Positions 12,456 through 25,255 of a DNA stretch of 64,000 nucleotides are shown in pieces. A program made the position numbers and the translations under genes. Within the stretch, counting starts at the first letter, position 1; the number at the start of each line of letters is the position of its first letter. The stretch is from NCBI GenBank assembly GCA_024305405.1, contig JAKNDB010000110.1:3906001-3970000 (forward strand), read 5' to 3'. This DNA is from Dirofilaria immitis. Taxonomy: Eukaryota > Nematoda > Chromadorea > Rhabditida > Onchocercidae. The notes under the pieces were generated by a model. It worked only from the letters and a program-made list of their open reading frames with translations. It had not been told where the DNA came from and made no database searches.

Positions 12456-15115
12456 TTTAGTTTTATCAGTAAGCCCTTTATCAATCAAAAAAACTAAATC
12501 TTATCAATTTTTGTATGATTTGATTTCTTTTTAATCATTTCTTGTAATATTTCAATTTGATTGCAATTAAAGCGGTCATTGCAATTATAATTTGCCCATT
12601 TTTGTATGATATTTTTTTTAAATTACAAAACTGAAAAGACAATTTGCAAGATTTTAATAATTCCCAACAACTTACAAATTTTTATGATATTTGCCACAAT
12701 TTTTACATTTCTTTGACATTTCTTTTGAATTAAAACTAAAATATTTCACTAAAACTTACATTTAAATAACTGAAATAATCATATTGCATTAAAGAGTTTG
12801 TATAAGAGAATTCTCAAAATTTTAATCGTAAAATTTTCGGTGTCCTTGTTGTTACTTTTAAAATGCTCTTATACTGTTCAAATATACAATCAGATATAAT
12901 TTTAAGTTTTACAAATCAAACAGCTATAATTACCTGAATCTAAACCAATGCTGGAGATACGATAGTGCAATTTTATATACGTAATTTTCATCGAGCAATT
13001 TATCATACTTTTACATTTTTGCGAATTTTTAATAAATAATCGAAATCAAAGTTATTTGATGCTTATAATAAATTAGAGAAGTTTAATCTTGCGATCTATT
13101 TGATGCAAAATTTTACATTGTGAATGTAATGTGCAACGTCGATCAAATGAAATTCAATCATTTTTTTGTTTACGACTCAGTAAACCAATTTTTTTCTTCC
13201 TATCTAATAATTGTTAAATTAATTTGACTGTGTCAATTTCATTGCTAATTGAAAAAGAAAAAAATAAATAAATCGAAACGTTTACAATGTCGCTACCTAA
13301 TTGAAATGAATTGAATATTTGGTATTCTTAATTTTCAATAAAATCACCAATTTGTTGCTTATTCCACAAATAAATATTGAAAATAATAACTTCATCTTTT
13401 TGTGTATTTATTTTTACAACTTTGAATGTTTGCTAATAGAATGATTTCAGAAAAACTAATTGAAAATTTTACCATATATTTCGTAAATTCTCGAAATTAA
13501 AATGGTGTAATATCGCAAACAAAAAAAAAAACGAAAGCGAAGAAATTGAAAAAAAAAGCGATAGCGAATATGGGAACGTTTCATATAACGTGAAATAATT
13601 GTAATGATTTAATCAGATGATTCTCATTATCAGATTCTCGAAGTGTGAAATTTTGTCACGAATACTAGAGAACCCCCAATTTTCACATAGTTTCACTATC
13701 AATTGCATCGATTTGGATGGATTCTTGCTATGCTGATATTTAGGTATGCATTTCAATGAGCGATCGGATAGTATCCGAAACAAGATTGAATTTGAACAGG
13801 TACTGGTATGAAATAATTTTAATGTAAACAAATAAAAATTTATTAATGTGTCTATGGTATTTCACAAACAACTGAAACGGACAAAATGTCTAATCATATA
13901 TTAACTATTTATGTACATATTCTAAATAACATCAAAAATTATTGAACAATTGGAAGGAACTTTGCGTTACTCTCTCTAAAAACTTCGTAAAAATTCTTTG
14001 CTTTCCTAAAATTTTATTTTTAATTTCATTAATTTATAAATAGAACATTTTTAATGTTAGCCATAATTTGTAAGTTTTAAAATGGTTATATCATTTCTAA
14101 ACAGGACGATAATTGACTAAGTTTATAATTCGAACTATCTAGCAGTATCAAGCTCTGAAGCTGAAGTAGCTGATGAATATATTTGCGAAAAAAATTTTGA
14201 AATAACCTTTCTGTTATATTCAAACAGAAAGGATGAAAAAGATACTATTGGAAGATTCAGTAAAAGTTTAAAGAAACTAACATAATTCAGGAAACTCTAT
14301 AATCGCAGGCAAATTAAATACAGACAATGAACAAATTTACAGAAATATCAAAGGATATTAAAACAATATCATATTCTGATTAACTAATATCTTTGTTTTT
14401 GCTAAAAAAACGAGAAAAACAATAATTTCAATATTAATATGCTTGATAAGAGCAACATAAAAATGATAAATGAGATATTATCGATGATTGAGAATAATAT
14501 AAACAATGACAATAAATTCTATGGCACATTCAACAACAACAAAGACATCAAATGAAGGAAATATTAGTTGAGCATTATTTTCGAATAAATAACACTGCTT
14601 ATGACGGTTAATTTGACATAACTAAATTTTGATCTCTTACGAATGTCGACTGAGAATTACAAAAAATTATTGTGATTGCGTATTCGTATTACTTTATTAG
14701 ATTCTAAAAGAATGACAAAAAAACGACCATTCAGAATTTGCTGTTATAGTTTGCAAATTCATTGAATGAATCTTAATTAAAATGACTTCATTCGAATTTC
14801 ATTTTCAATAATCACTATCATTTTAATGTAAAGTAATAGCGATAATAAATAGTATGTATATAAATTCGTTTCCTGATTACAATAAGATATCTATAATTTT
14901 TTTGAAAGGCGACTATGCATTTATTTTTATAGTAATGTATAAACAAATATAATGGAAATGATTGTATGAATGAAGAAATAAAATAGGAGGGAGAACGGGA
15001 AGATCATTAATTTTGAAATATCAATTGAAATCCAAGCTAAGTGTAAATTCTAACATCAACAGTGCATTTTAATTGTAGTGAAGATTGGAAAGAGAAGTTC
15101 TAAAGGAGCTGTACA
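12456..15115. other. Intergenic, convergent 3' flanks
   Basis: This separates the stop codons of the glutamate receptor (plus) and the SLC6 transporter (minus). It is AT-rich with many short homopolymers. I see only chance reading frames, such as 13613-13831 on the minus strand, which has no recognisable similarity and no supporting splice context. No RNA gene or repeat family is evident. Confidence 0.7.
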
Positions 15116-18100
15116 TTAATCTGCATGACCCATATTACTTTCGGGAGTAGAAGCTTTCAATGGCAACAACTTGGTATTATTTTCAGTAGAAGCCTGAGTA
15201 ACCGTTGATACAGACCTGAGAATGTATGTCGTACTCGGTGTTGCATTTAGACGTTTCTGAGACTGAAAAAATTAGCTAAACTTTGAATGAGAAATGTAAA
15301 GACAAGAAAGTTGAATAAAAAAAAATTACTGGTTATTTAAAACTCTCTTGAGATATGCTTTTAACATATATATATATATATGTTAAATTGTTTTAGTCCA
15401 TATGTAACTGCTAATCATTATTAACATTTAATATTCTGATACTTTCAAAAAATGATTGATTTGTAATAATGAATTGGGAATATAAAATACCGTAGGTATA
15501 TCCATTTCTAGATTCATAATTTTGAATTTTCGAATAAACCAAATTAATGGTACAGGTGCAATTGCAAATAAAACCATTGAACTAGCAATGATCAATATCC
15601 ATTCAGGATATGTTTGCGCATTTTGGTGTGTCTGAAAATAGAAAATATTGTTTTATTGGGAGACAAAGTCTTTGAAAGACTGATTTTTATAACGAAAGTT
15701 GGAAATTAAAAAAAAATTAATAAAATAAATGTTAAACTTGCTGTCTCAGAATTATAAACTGAATATTTCGGTAAATCAATAAAAGATTTGGCAATCGAAG
15801 CAAAAATAGCATAAGCATTAGAACTGGTGAAATAAAGCGCCATGTTATAGTCCAATAGCAGGAAACTGTTTCACCAGTCATATCAACTAAATCTCGAACA
15901 AAACTGAAATGGTATTATCAGTTAATTTTAAACGAGGAATAAATTCATGTTTAATCGCTTTAATATTAGCCAAATTAATTCAATATAAATAAAGTTTATA
16001 AAATGTTGATTTCAGAAATTGATTCAAAGTAGAAAGCTAACTTTTGCCATCCATAGACATATATAACAGCCAAAACTTCGAAAAAGGCTACACCCATGAG
16101 AGCATAGGTGCCAGCGAAATGATCAAACAGCATAACCCAATACTGAAATTTAAAAGACAGTAAAATTATTGGATATTTCGAATTACTGATTTTGTTAGTT
16201 AGCTGATAATTCTGCCCTTCATAGGAGCATAAACGAATAAACAAAGAAATGATTAAGTGAGTTGGACGCTATTATTAAACAATTTAGCAAAATATCCAGA
16301 AATTCATACCTGACCAGAACGTGTTGTGAAAACAAGGCCAATACCACAAGCAATAGAACATAAGATGGCCGTAAGGACGGGTTTTTCAAATTAATTAGTT
16401 TGGTATCATTTAATGATGTTATCACACCTTCCAATGTGCCAAACATTGAACCCATGCCGAGCATCAAGAGCATCAGAAAGAACAATACTGCCCAAAGAGG
16501 TGGGAACGGAAATTGGTTTATTGCTTCTGTGAATACAACAAATGCTAAACCCGTCCCTTCAGCCGCCTGAAACTTCGGATAATTTTGCGCATCGAAAAAT
16601 TAATAAAAGCACATGAAAGAAATTTTAAAATAGCAAAATGAAGTGAAATAGGATAATGAACACCTGTGAAATGATTTGTTTATAATTACAGTGGCCTGTT
16701 ACGCTAGCCAAAAGAGGATATTCGGTATCTTGAAAATCGCGGTACATCCACATTGCATATTCATCGATCGATATATTGCCTTGGATTTCATCAAAGTTGC
16801 GAAATTTATTTGGATATATGACAAGAATATTAGCCATATCTCTAGAATACAAAATCAAAAAAATCATACATACACAAATTTTGGGAATACTCTAAGTTTT
16901 TGCAAGCATATTTCATGCTGCGGATTATTTGAAAAAACGAATTGGAATGTCGGGTATCTTCCGATCTTTTTAAATATTAAACTTTGAAATTTTATTTCAC
17001 TTTTTATTAAATTTTTTAGAAGAAATTGAAATGAGATTACAATTACCGTTTTATACAACTGTTATAATTTTGAACACCCATATAGCCAAGAACACAAAAA
17101 ATAACAATAGCCATATAAAGTGAGGTGATCAGATTGCAAAGAGAAAGCCAAAGAACATCCTTTTACAGTTATTCTTTTCCGGATTGTATGATCCAAATGC
17201 TATCAGTCCTGAAATTCATTCTTAAATCATTGTTTCTTTGGTAGGATTTTTTAGCTAGTAAACCTCATTTTTTACGAAGACTTTAAAATCAAATTATTCA
17301 AGATTTTACAAATTTCATGATTTGCCTATAAATTATTTCTTATTTGATAGAAAATTTTACCACCAAAACCTAATCCCATGCTATAAAATATTTGTGTTGC
17401 AGCATCCATCCAAACATTTGGATCCCATAAACGCTTCAGCTGAAATAATTTCCAGAAAAATGATTCGTGGATTCGTTTCTTGAATTCTAAGTTTATCAAT
17501 GTGAGAACAAGAAAATTTTTCTGATAATCCATCCTCAAACTAATTAGTCCAGTTCATTTAATTTATTTAAAGATTTCCACTTTATAGATTAATTTATTAA
17601 TTAGTTCCTTTAAGAAAAATAAGACTTACATCAGGATTCATCATATATTTTAAACCTTCAGCTGCACCATCCAACATCAGCGACCTGATTAAGAATATGG
17701 TGGTAACAATATATGGAAAAGTTGCCGTAAGATACATAACCTGCAGACATAAAATCTTCGCTAGTGATCTTTATAACAGTTCATTATTTCTGAATTTAGA
17801 AACCTTTAAAAGCTTAAATGATAAATAATAAAATTGGACATGCCTTTCCACTACTTTTGATACCATGCATAACGCAAAGATAGATTAACATCCAGGCAAG
17901 AATTAGTGAAACCGTCATATGAGGAACAAAACCACCAAAATCACCTATTGACCTGTTTATAAAAGATATAAACAAAAATACATAATTGGATTTTAATTTC
18001 ATGTTATTCAGATAAATAGATAATAATACATCAAGATGGCGATTTCAAATATTCCATTCGATAACGATCGGAGCTTCAGAGTTTTTCTTCGAATTTAATT

Positions 18101-19224
18101 GCGATAATTAAGAAATTATAAAAAAAAAAGCGATATTCATTTCCTGCCTTCAAGTTTTTTTAACATGGGTATGTAAATTATGATGTTGCAACAAAGACTT
18201 ACTCGCTTGTATTTATTGCTTCACGGTTCCAGAAATAACTTGTCGTTGAGCTGGACAACCGACATTCCTCCACAATAGAACCATTTATTTCAGGACAACT
18301 CTACAATCCGCCTATATGATCATGCATTATTTTTTTATGATTATGATTTTGAATAGAAATTCGAAGAAAGGAAACATACACTCCATGGTAAATTGATATC
18401 GAATGATCTATACAAGTAATATATACACCATGTAATGATAACATTATAATAAAGGGCAACAAGAAATGAAACAATCGCTGCTGACACTCCTACACCTTAA
18501 ATGGTAAAAGAAAAGTTTATCAAGAAACCATCAGAATTGATTTTTGCAGAATCTTGAATTTAAATTTTGAAAATTCCATCGAAAAATTATCATTCAAAAG
18601 CATTTAATGCTGCAAATTGTAATAGCGTTGTTTGTTAACCTCCAAAATAAGGATGAATTTCGTTCCAAACACCAACAGGTCCCAATCGCAATTTTTGTCC
18701 AATGCCAAGTTCAACAAGAAACAGTGGTGTACCTTCCACAAACATCATTATACAGTAAGGTATGAGAAATGCACCTGAAATCAACTTGAAAGTTTAAGTG
18801 CCTTCTTCCCATTTCTGTTTTGAATTAATATGAATTGAAGTTAATAGTGATTGTTTCACAACATGCTTTAATTTAGCCATTTCTATTTAACTTTTTTTCT
18901 TAATTTTCCTTTCATATGCATAACGATGAGATAAAATTTGTCCTAGATTACATCACTGACCACCACCATTTTTTGGCATAGGTACGGAAATCGCCAGACA
19001 TTCCTGAGACCAACAGCATAGGATATAACACCCATGAGAAATTGCATCTTATTGTCCCATCCTTCGCGATCATCGCCATTACTACTACTGTTGTCGTTTA
19101 TTGCCACTTGATGGTACTCTTTTTCTTCCGTTAATCCATCTGTCTCATTTGATCTTAAATTTCTTCGTTTAAATATTGAAAGAAGAATGGAAAAATATTT
19201 GAAAATAATATTTTCAAGTATCAT
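15116..19224 (-). CDS. SLC6 sodium-coupled transporter (snf type), 14 exons
   Basis: Sodium- and chloride-coupled uptake carrier of the neurotransmitter/amino-acid symporter family, 12 membrane helices. Exons, 5' to 3' on the minus strand: 19224-18961, 18774-18640, 18495-18380, 18300-18203, 17952-17844, 17740-17630, 17439-17361, 17208-17047, 16841-16664, 16566-16310, 16142-16042, 15903-15742, 15631-15491, 15256-15116. With four single-base repairs they make 685 residues. Seen: [20 protein letters not shown] then [11 protein letters not shown] (TM1), [20 protein letters not shown], a glycosylatable loop with two Cys ([12 protein letters not shown]), [47 protein letters not shown]1 has GLR where the family has GLG. 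Frame breaks, each one base short in a homopolymer, are at 18969-18974, 17159-17160, 16382-16386 and 15802-15806. Intron 5 uses a GC donor (AAG|GCATGT) and intron 12 probably does too (ACA|GCAAGT). If 15802-15806 is read as it stands, a GT donor after 15738 also keeps frame but gives a poorer TM11-TM12 match. The substrate is unknown. The start ATG is not certain. Confidence 0.95.
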
Positions 19225-22200
19225 TTGGATAAGCTTCCATGAACAAGTCTAATTCTACATCTGATTCACTTTTGAAATTCTGAATCTGTCTAATCCATCT
19301 TGCATAAAAAATTTAGGTATCCAAAAAAATTTACATGCATAGCGGAAGAAAAAGTATCTCACTGTCAATTTTTCAATGACTTTAGTCCTTTCAAACTAAA
19401 TTTAATGAATTACTTGTCTTTATGAATAATCATATTCTGAATGAAATTCATTACAAGCTAGTATTTACATAATTGCCTGGTTATAAATTTGTTTATTTGC
19501 TTTTTTAATAGCTTTTCGGATCCTGTCAACTTAAAGATTGCTTAAGCTAATTTTAGTTTATAATAATTTCCAATTGAAATTGCAGCAAATTCATACATAA
19601 ATTTTGATTCGTTCAAAGATACGGAATTTTGTTTACTTTTTAAATCTTCACAGTTAGTTACCTGTGTTCAAATGCAACAGATCCAGCACTGAATGTAACT
19701 TTTGAACTCATTTTCGATTCGATAGAAATGTTGGATATTTTTCGTCTTTCTTCAATGTTTGTCAATACGTGCGACAAATCGTTTTCTGTACAGCGACTCA
19801 TTGGCAAATACCCAGTACTATAAGTTATTATTCATTTCTGAATTCTGCGATGTTTGCAAACTTTTAAATCAGCTTGTTGTTAGCTATAGTGTGAATAATT
19901 TTCCTTTATTTTATTTCATTCTTGCAAAGTTCATGCTGCAAAATGATTGACATTACATTAGCGACATTCAAAAGAAAATCATCTGGTAGGAAGCGAAATA
20001 TTGATCTTAAACTAACTAAAATCATATAGAAAATTTTGATTTCAAGTTTAAGCACAAAAAAACTTTTCGTTTATGTGATATTCAATATTCATGCAACATT
20101 ATTGCATGAAAATATCCAGTGATCATTGATCACTAATACAAATTTGCTATTTTGATAAAATTTTGTAATGAATTAACAAAAGTATCCGACTATATGATTC
20201 CAATCAGCTTCTTTGAATTCTGGGATATGAGTTATTGCATAAAATTTTTAATCTCAATAAATTAAGATTAGCTAACTAAATAAATAAAAAATATGATATC
20301 ATACTACCTGTGCAAAAACGAGATTAAGATTATGTTATATCTTTATAAAGAAAATTATAAAGTCAAGATAAGCATCGATGGGATTTAATGGACCTATCAT
20401 ATTAATAATACTGAACTGCTAATTTCTTCATCAAGTAATTTTTTCGTAGCGATTTTTGAATGAATTGAAAATGAAAGATCTTGACAAAAGATGAAATGAC
20501 TTCATCCTTAATGAAAACTTCATTTATGCGAACTTTCATTTTGACATATCTGTTATTTTGATAATGTAAAATTAACTTAAGACTGATATATTCAAAAAAT
20601 TTAAGAAAACTACGAAGTTTATTTCTTTGCGAATTAAATGATCCTTTTTCGCCACTTTGAAAGAAATGTATCTATAATTATTTCAAACAGACTGATTTTT
20701 CTATTTTCAATAAAATAAAAAAAAAAAGTTAGCATTATTATTATGATTGAATAACAGGTACAATGTTTTGACAGTAGTTGTTATTACTTAGGAAAAGCTG
20801 AATGTTATGTAATCAAAGGAATATATCTTATTTACCTCCTCTTCTCCCATCCTTATTTCTTGTTTTTCTTATATAATAAAGCTTTTTTTTTTTTTTTTGA
20901 CGTTACACTTACATCTCTTTGCTTGCCTTTTCTGAAAATAATAAAAGCTAAACGAACAAACAGGAATGCAAGCAAATAATTAATGGACAACTAGCTATAT
21001 AGCTCTTTTTTTTTTTTTTTTTTCTTAAAAAAGAAAGGCTTCAGTAAAAACCTCGATATCTCGATGTAAATGCATTAAAACGATGCTGTGATAAATTCAA
21101 ACATCTCTCACTCATCCAAAATGAAAAGCTCCCTCTACCTCCGATCCTTTTATTCTTCTTCTAAAATGCTTGAGATAAATTTTATGACCGATGTTTTTTT
21201 GATGGATTATTTCATCTTTGTAAATGGAATAAGAAAGAGAGAGAGAAAAAAAAAGAGTAATATTGAAATGTTCGTACGATTTTTTTAATAAACGTTTTTT
21301 TATAATTCTTATTTCTTAGCTATTATTTAAGCAATTTTGGCTTTAACTTTCATTCCTAATATTACCTTAATAAATAGTTAAATGTAATATTATTTTTTCA
21401 TTTTCTAATTAATAAATTTATTTGTCATTGAAATTTAAAAAAATTAAAGAGTTCAATTAAAGAAAAGAAAATGCAAAAATTATATATAATCTAATTTGCA
21501 TCAAACTAGGCTATAACTGAATATTATAACCACTTAAGATAAAATATCTAAACAATTTGTAACATTTGAACGGAACTATTTGTTGATTATAATTTCAGAA
21601 TATTATTTCATTATCTCTCGTAAATTTACTCTTTGATGACTAATGAATTAAAATTTCAAAAAAAAAAAAAAAAGAAAAAGAAATTGGTCAACTAACTGTT
21701 ATTAATGTACTAGCAAATCTTTATTATCAATTCCGATGAAATGCCTTTTGCAAAATTCTTAACTTTCAATTCCAAAATACTTTCCTTAGAAATGACGTTT
21801 CCGAGTGAGACAGTAAAATAATGAGTAAAAGTAAAAGGAAAAAAAATAATTAATATGAATAATTTATTGATAGTTGTTACTCCATACTATATTATGCATA
21901 TTTAATGGATTTTACTGCTCGAATTTATCAAATTCTGTTGCTTACTTTCTCCATTTAACAAATTATGCAATTTTTTCTGATGAAAAAGTTCTGAATAAAT
22001 AAATTTCCAAAAGTTTTAATTTGATTATTCTTTCAGAAACCAAAAATTTATTTGTATACGTATAATCAGTAGCAAAATTTCCAAACAAGATGAATTTTCC
22101 TTATAATCTATATTAAGTAAACTTTAATTGTACATATTTTTATGAAATAAAAATTTGATCTTTCAAACAACTCTAACTTAACATTTCAATATTTTCTGTT

Positions 22201-24538
22201 TTCTTTTTTCAAATAATAAAAAATATGAACAGAATTGTTGATAAATTTTTGAAAGCAATACGATATGTATAAGAATATCTTTGCAATAATGGATAAATAT
22301 TGTAAGAATGAAAGAACAATTATAATGTTGGAAATTTTCATCCTGATACTTACTTATTTTGATTCTGATATATGAAAAACGCGAACGATAAACGAGAAAA
22401 ACTGATAATGATGCCATTTAATTCTCAGCTGAATATTTAAAACAACAACAACAAATAAGTGGAAAAGGATGATTGCATTAACAATAAGATAACCAATTAT
22501 TTGTATGATTGTAAGTAATGCTTTTAGATTGAGTATAAGTTGAATAAATTGTTATTGATAAATAATTCCGCCTATTTTTTTAGTCCCTTTTTTATTTGAA
22601 ATTTAAATCAATGCTTTATTTAAATGTATAACGATTATGACATCCTGAACTATTTCAAGGTCAAACTCTCTCTCTAGTTTCACAAAATTGACTCTTACTC
22701 TTCCAAATAAACATTTCCTTTATAAATATTAATGATTTCTGACAAAAATACAATTCAAGCTAATACATTAGTAACTTTTCAATTATAAGATTTTAAAAAT
22801 GAAACTTACCCATGCGTTAATCTATTTAATATAGTTTCTTCTGGGCCTAAAATTTTTTTTTTAAAGTAATGAATCTATAAATCAGTAATGATTTCTGTGG
22901 CTTTCTCAACTTTTTTACCCAATTTTGTCGTTTTTCTTTATACTTCTGAATTCTTCATTAGACAGTTGAAAATTTAGATATCTTCCGAATATTTTTTTGG
23001 AATTTCATATCTGTTCAACGATCAATTTTAATTTTACAAAAAATACCACGCAGTTCTAACAATTAACAAAAGAAAACGTAAGATGAAAATATGATAAGAA
23101 ATCAGTATACCCAACACAAAGAAAGTTAGCAAGGAATATTAGATGAATGATAAACATTGATATGAGTTTCAATTAAGAAAAAAATTAAAAAAAAAAAAGA
23201 AAGCTGATAATGACTAATCTTTTAAGAAATCCGACTAACCATGAACTACATTTATTATACAAATTTTTGAAAATAACTTCATTGATCTATGATCTACGAA
23301 TCTTTGCTTGATATGAAACCAAATATTCTTCACTATAATATACATGTATTAAACAATATTTACTTAAAAGTAAGTGATGAGTAATAATAATGACCTCGAC
23401 AAGTGATAATCATAATATTTGCAATGATAAAGAAAAAAAGTGCTCTTTCTTTTACGCTGCTCAATTATGGCTTTCATATCGTATGATAAATGAATGAGTA
23501 TTAAAAATACAATTTTTGTTATATCAATCGGAAGAAGGAGTAATTAAATAAATTAGAAATAATTGAATGAAATGAAAGTAAGCTTTATTTTTCAAATGAA
23601 TGCGGATATACAAATGAATTAAAATGAATGCTCAGATGAGCAAAACAATGGATAAGTTTTAAAAGAAAAGCAATGATTATTTGATTGAAACTCTCTAATT
23701 TCTGATCAAATCTTTAAAGGATTAATTAGAAAATGATGGATAAAAATATCAACAAAATATTATAAATTGGATATAAACATTGCTCTAACTTATTTTGCAT
23801 TATACTTTCAAGATATGTTTCAATCAGGAAGATTTGTTATTAAGAATTGAAAAATAGAAGTCCATATTTTCTATTTATTTTTTCAAAATTCGAATAACCA
23901 TTTGTTTGCATAGTAGCATTTATGCTTAAGGCATTTCTCTTACATCCATCACTAAATGTTTGCAGAAGAAATGATGGAAAGAAAAAAAAATTACATCGAT
24001 GCTTTCTAGTGCTAACAAGAACTTATTATTATTCTTTTAGCTTAGGAATGATTTGAACGAAAAAAATTCAAGCTAACATGAAAGAAGTAGAAGGAAAGAA
24101 TGAAACTGAACAAAATAATTTATAAGAGTAAAGAGGTAGAGAATAATGAATTTGATTAGGAGAGAAAACGAATCTGATTAAATAAAATAGTCTATAACAA
24201 GTATAATAAACATTTACTTCTTCAAGTTCTATTCATTCTTGAATAAAATTCAAGAAATTTTTGGCAATGACTTCAATAAAAGTTTGAATAATCAAACAAT
24301 TAACCAACGATTTACATCGATTCATAAAAAGAAACTTTATAATATCATAAACATTTTCTAACACTGATGTTATCACTAGCTAATTGATGCTTATAATGTT
24401 AGCTGTGAAATCATTTTTAAATTAATTAAATTATTATTTGATGTAAATATGAACATATACACAAATATTATGGCATTTTGTGCATCATTTCTTTTTCAGA
24501 TGTATGAGTGCAACAAATAACAGCTCATAACTTATAAT

Positions 24539-24610
24539 CATTCCATGATACATTACTCCATGATACCTTATAAACATTCCATGATACATTACTTCATGAT
24601 ACCTTTTAAG
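24539..24610. repeat. 36-base unit repeated twice in tandem
   Basis: Units start at 24539 and 24575 with CATTCCATGATACATTACT and continue to TCATGATACC or CCATGATACC. They differ at about three positions. Each unit also contains two copies of CATGATAC. It is a minisatellite-like duplication in intergenic DNA. Confidence 0.9.
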
Positions 24611-25175
24611 CCTATATATTGTGAATGATCAGCTGATAATTAATCGAAGTTTGTTTCCTGCCAGGATCTTATTGAGATTTCAATCTTATTTCCTACATTC
24701 TTGACATTCATGAATATAGGTATAGGTATTTCCTGAAAGGTCGGAATACTTTGTAACTTTGATAAATTTATTTATAATTTGATAAAAGTATAATAAAGAC
24801 ATGCATATGATCGATATTACTTGAAATAAGTTGGATTTAATCTAGTTAACTTGTTATTTAACTTCATTTTATTGATGCTATTACTTCACGGCATAATTGG
24901 AAAGTGATCAGCAAATTCAACCTGTTCAATTCATGCAATGATTAAGTAGTTTATTCGTTTAAGTTTCAAAATGGATAACTTGAGTATGCAATATTTATCG
25001 GTTTCAATAAATTAATCGTTAGCATTTAGCTGTTGATGGCGTCGTACATTACGAAGAAAACATGAAAACGATTTCCAGAACAAGGAAAATAAAATAAATT
25101 GAATGCGATATAATTTTATGTAATAGTTCATATTACTTTTTTTTTAATATTTGCTTTTTAGTTTAGAAATGGTGG

Positions 25176-25176
<1 letters not shown>

Positions 25177-25254
<78 letters not shown>
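25177..25254. repeat. (AAT)n microsatellite
   Basis: About 26 uninterrupted AAT/ATA/TAA units in intergenic sequence, likely polymorphic in length. Confidence 0.97.

Positions 25255-25255
<1 letters not shown>

Noticed and set aside
13613..13831. 72-codon minus-strand frame
   Set aside because: It lies in AT-rich intergenic DNA, has no recognisable similarity and looks random in composition.
15116..19224. The SLC6 gene as a decayed pseudogene
   Set aside because: All four breaks are single missing bases in homopolymers, splice sites and family residues are otherwise intact, and the same error type occurs in neighbouring conserved genes.
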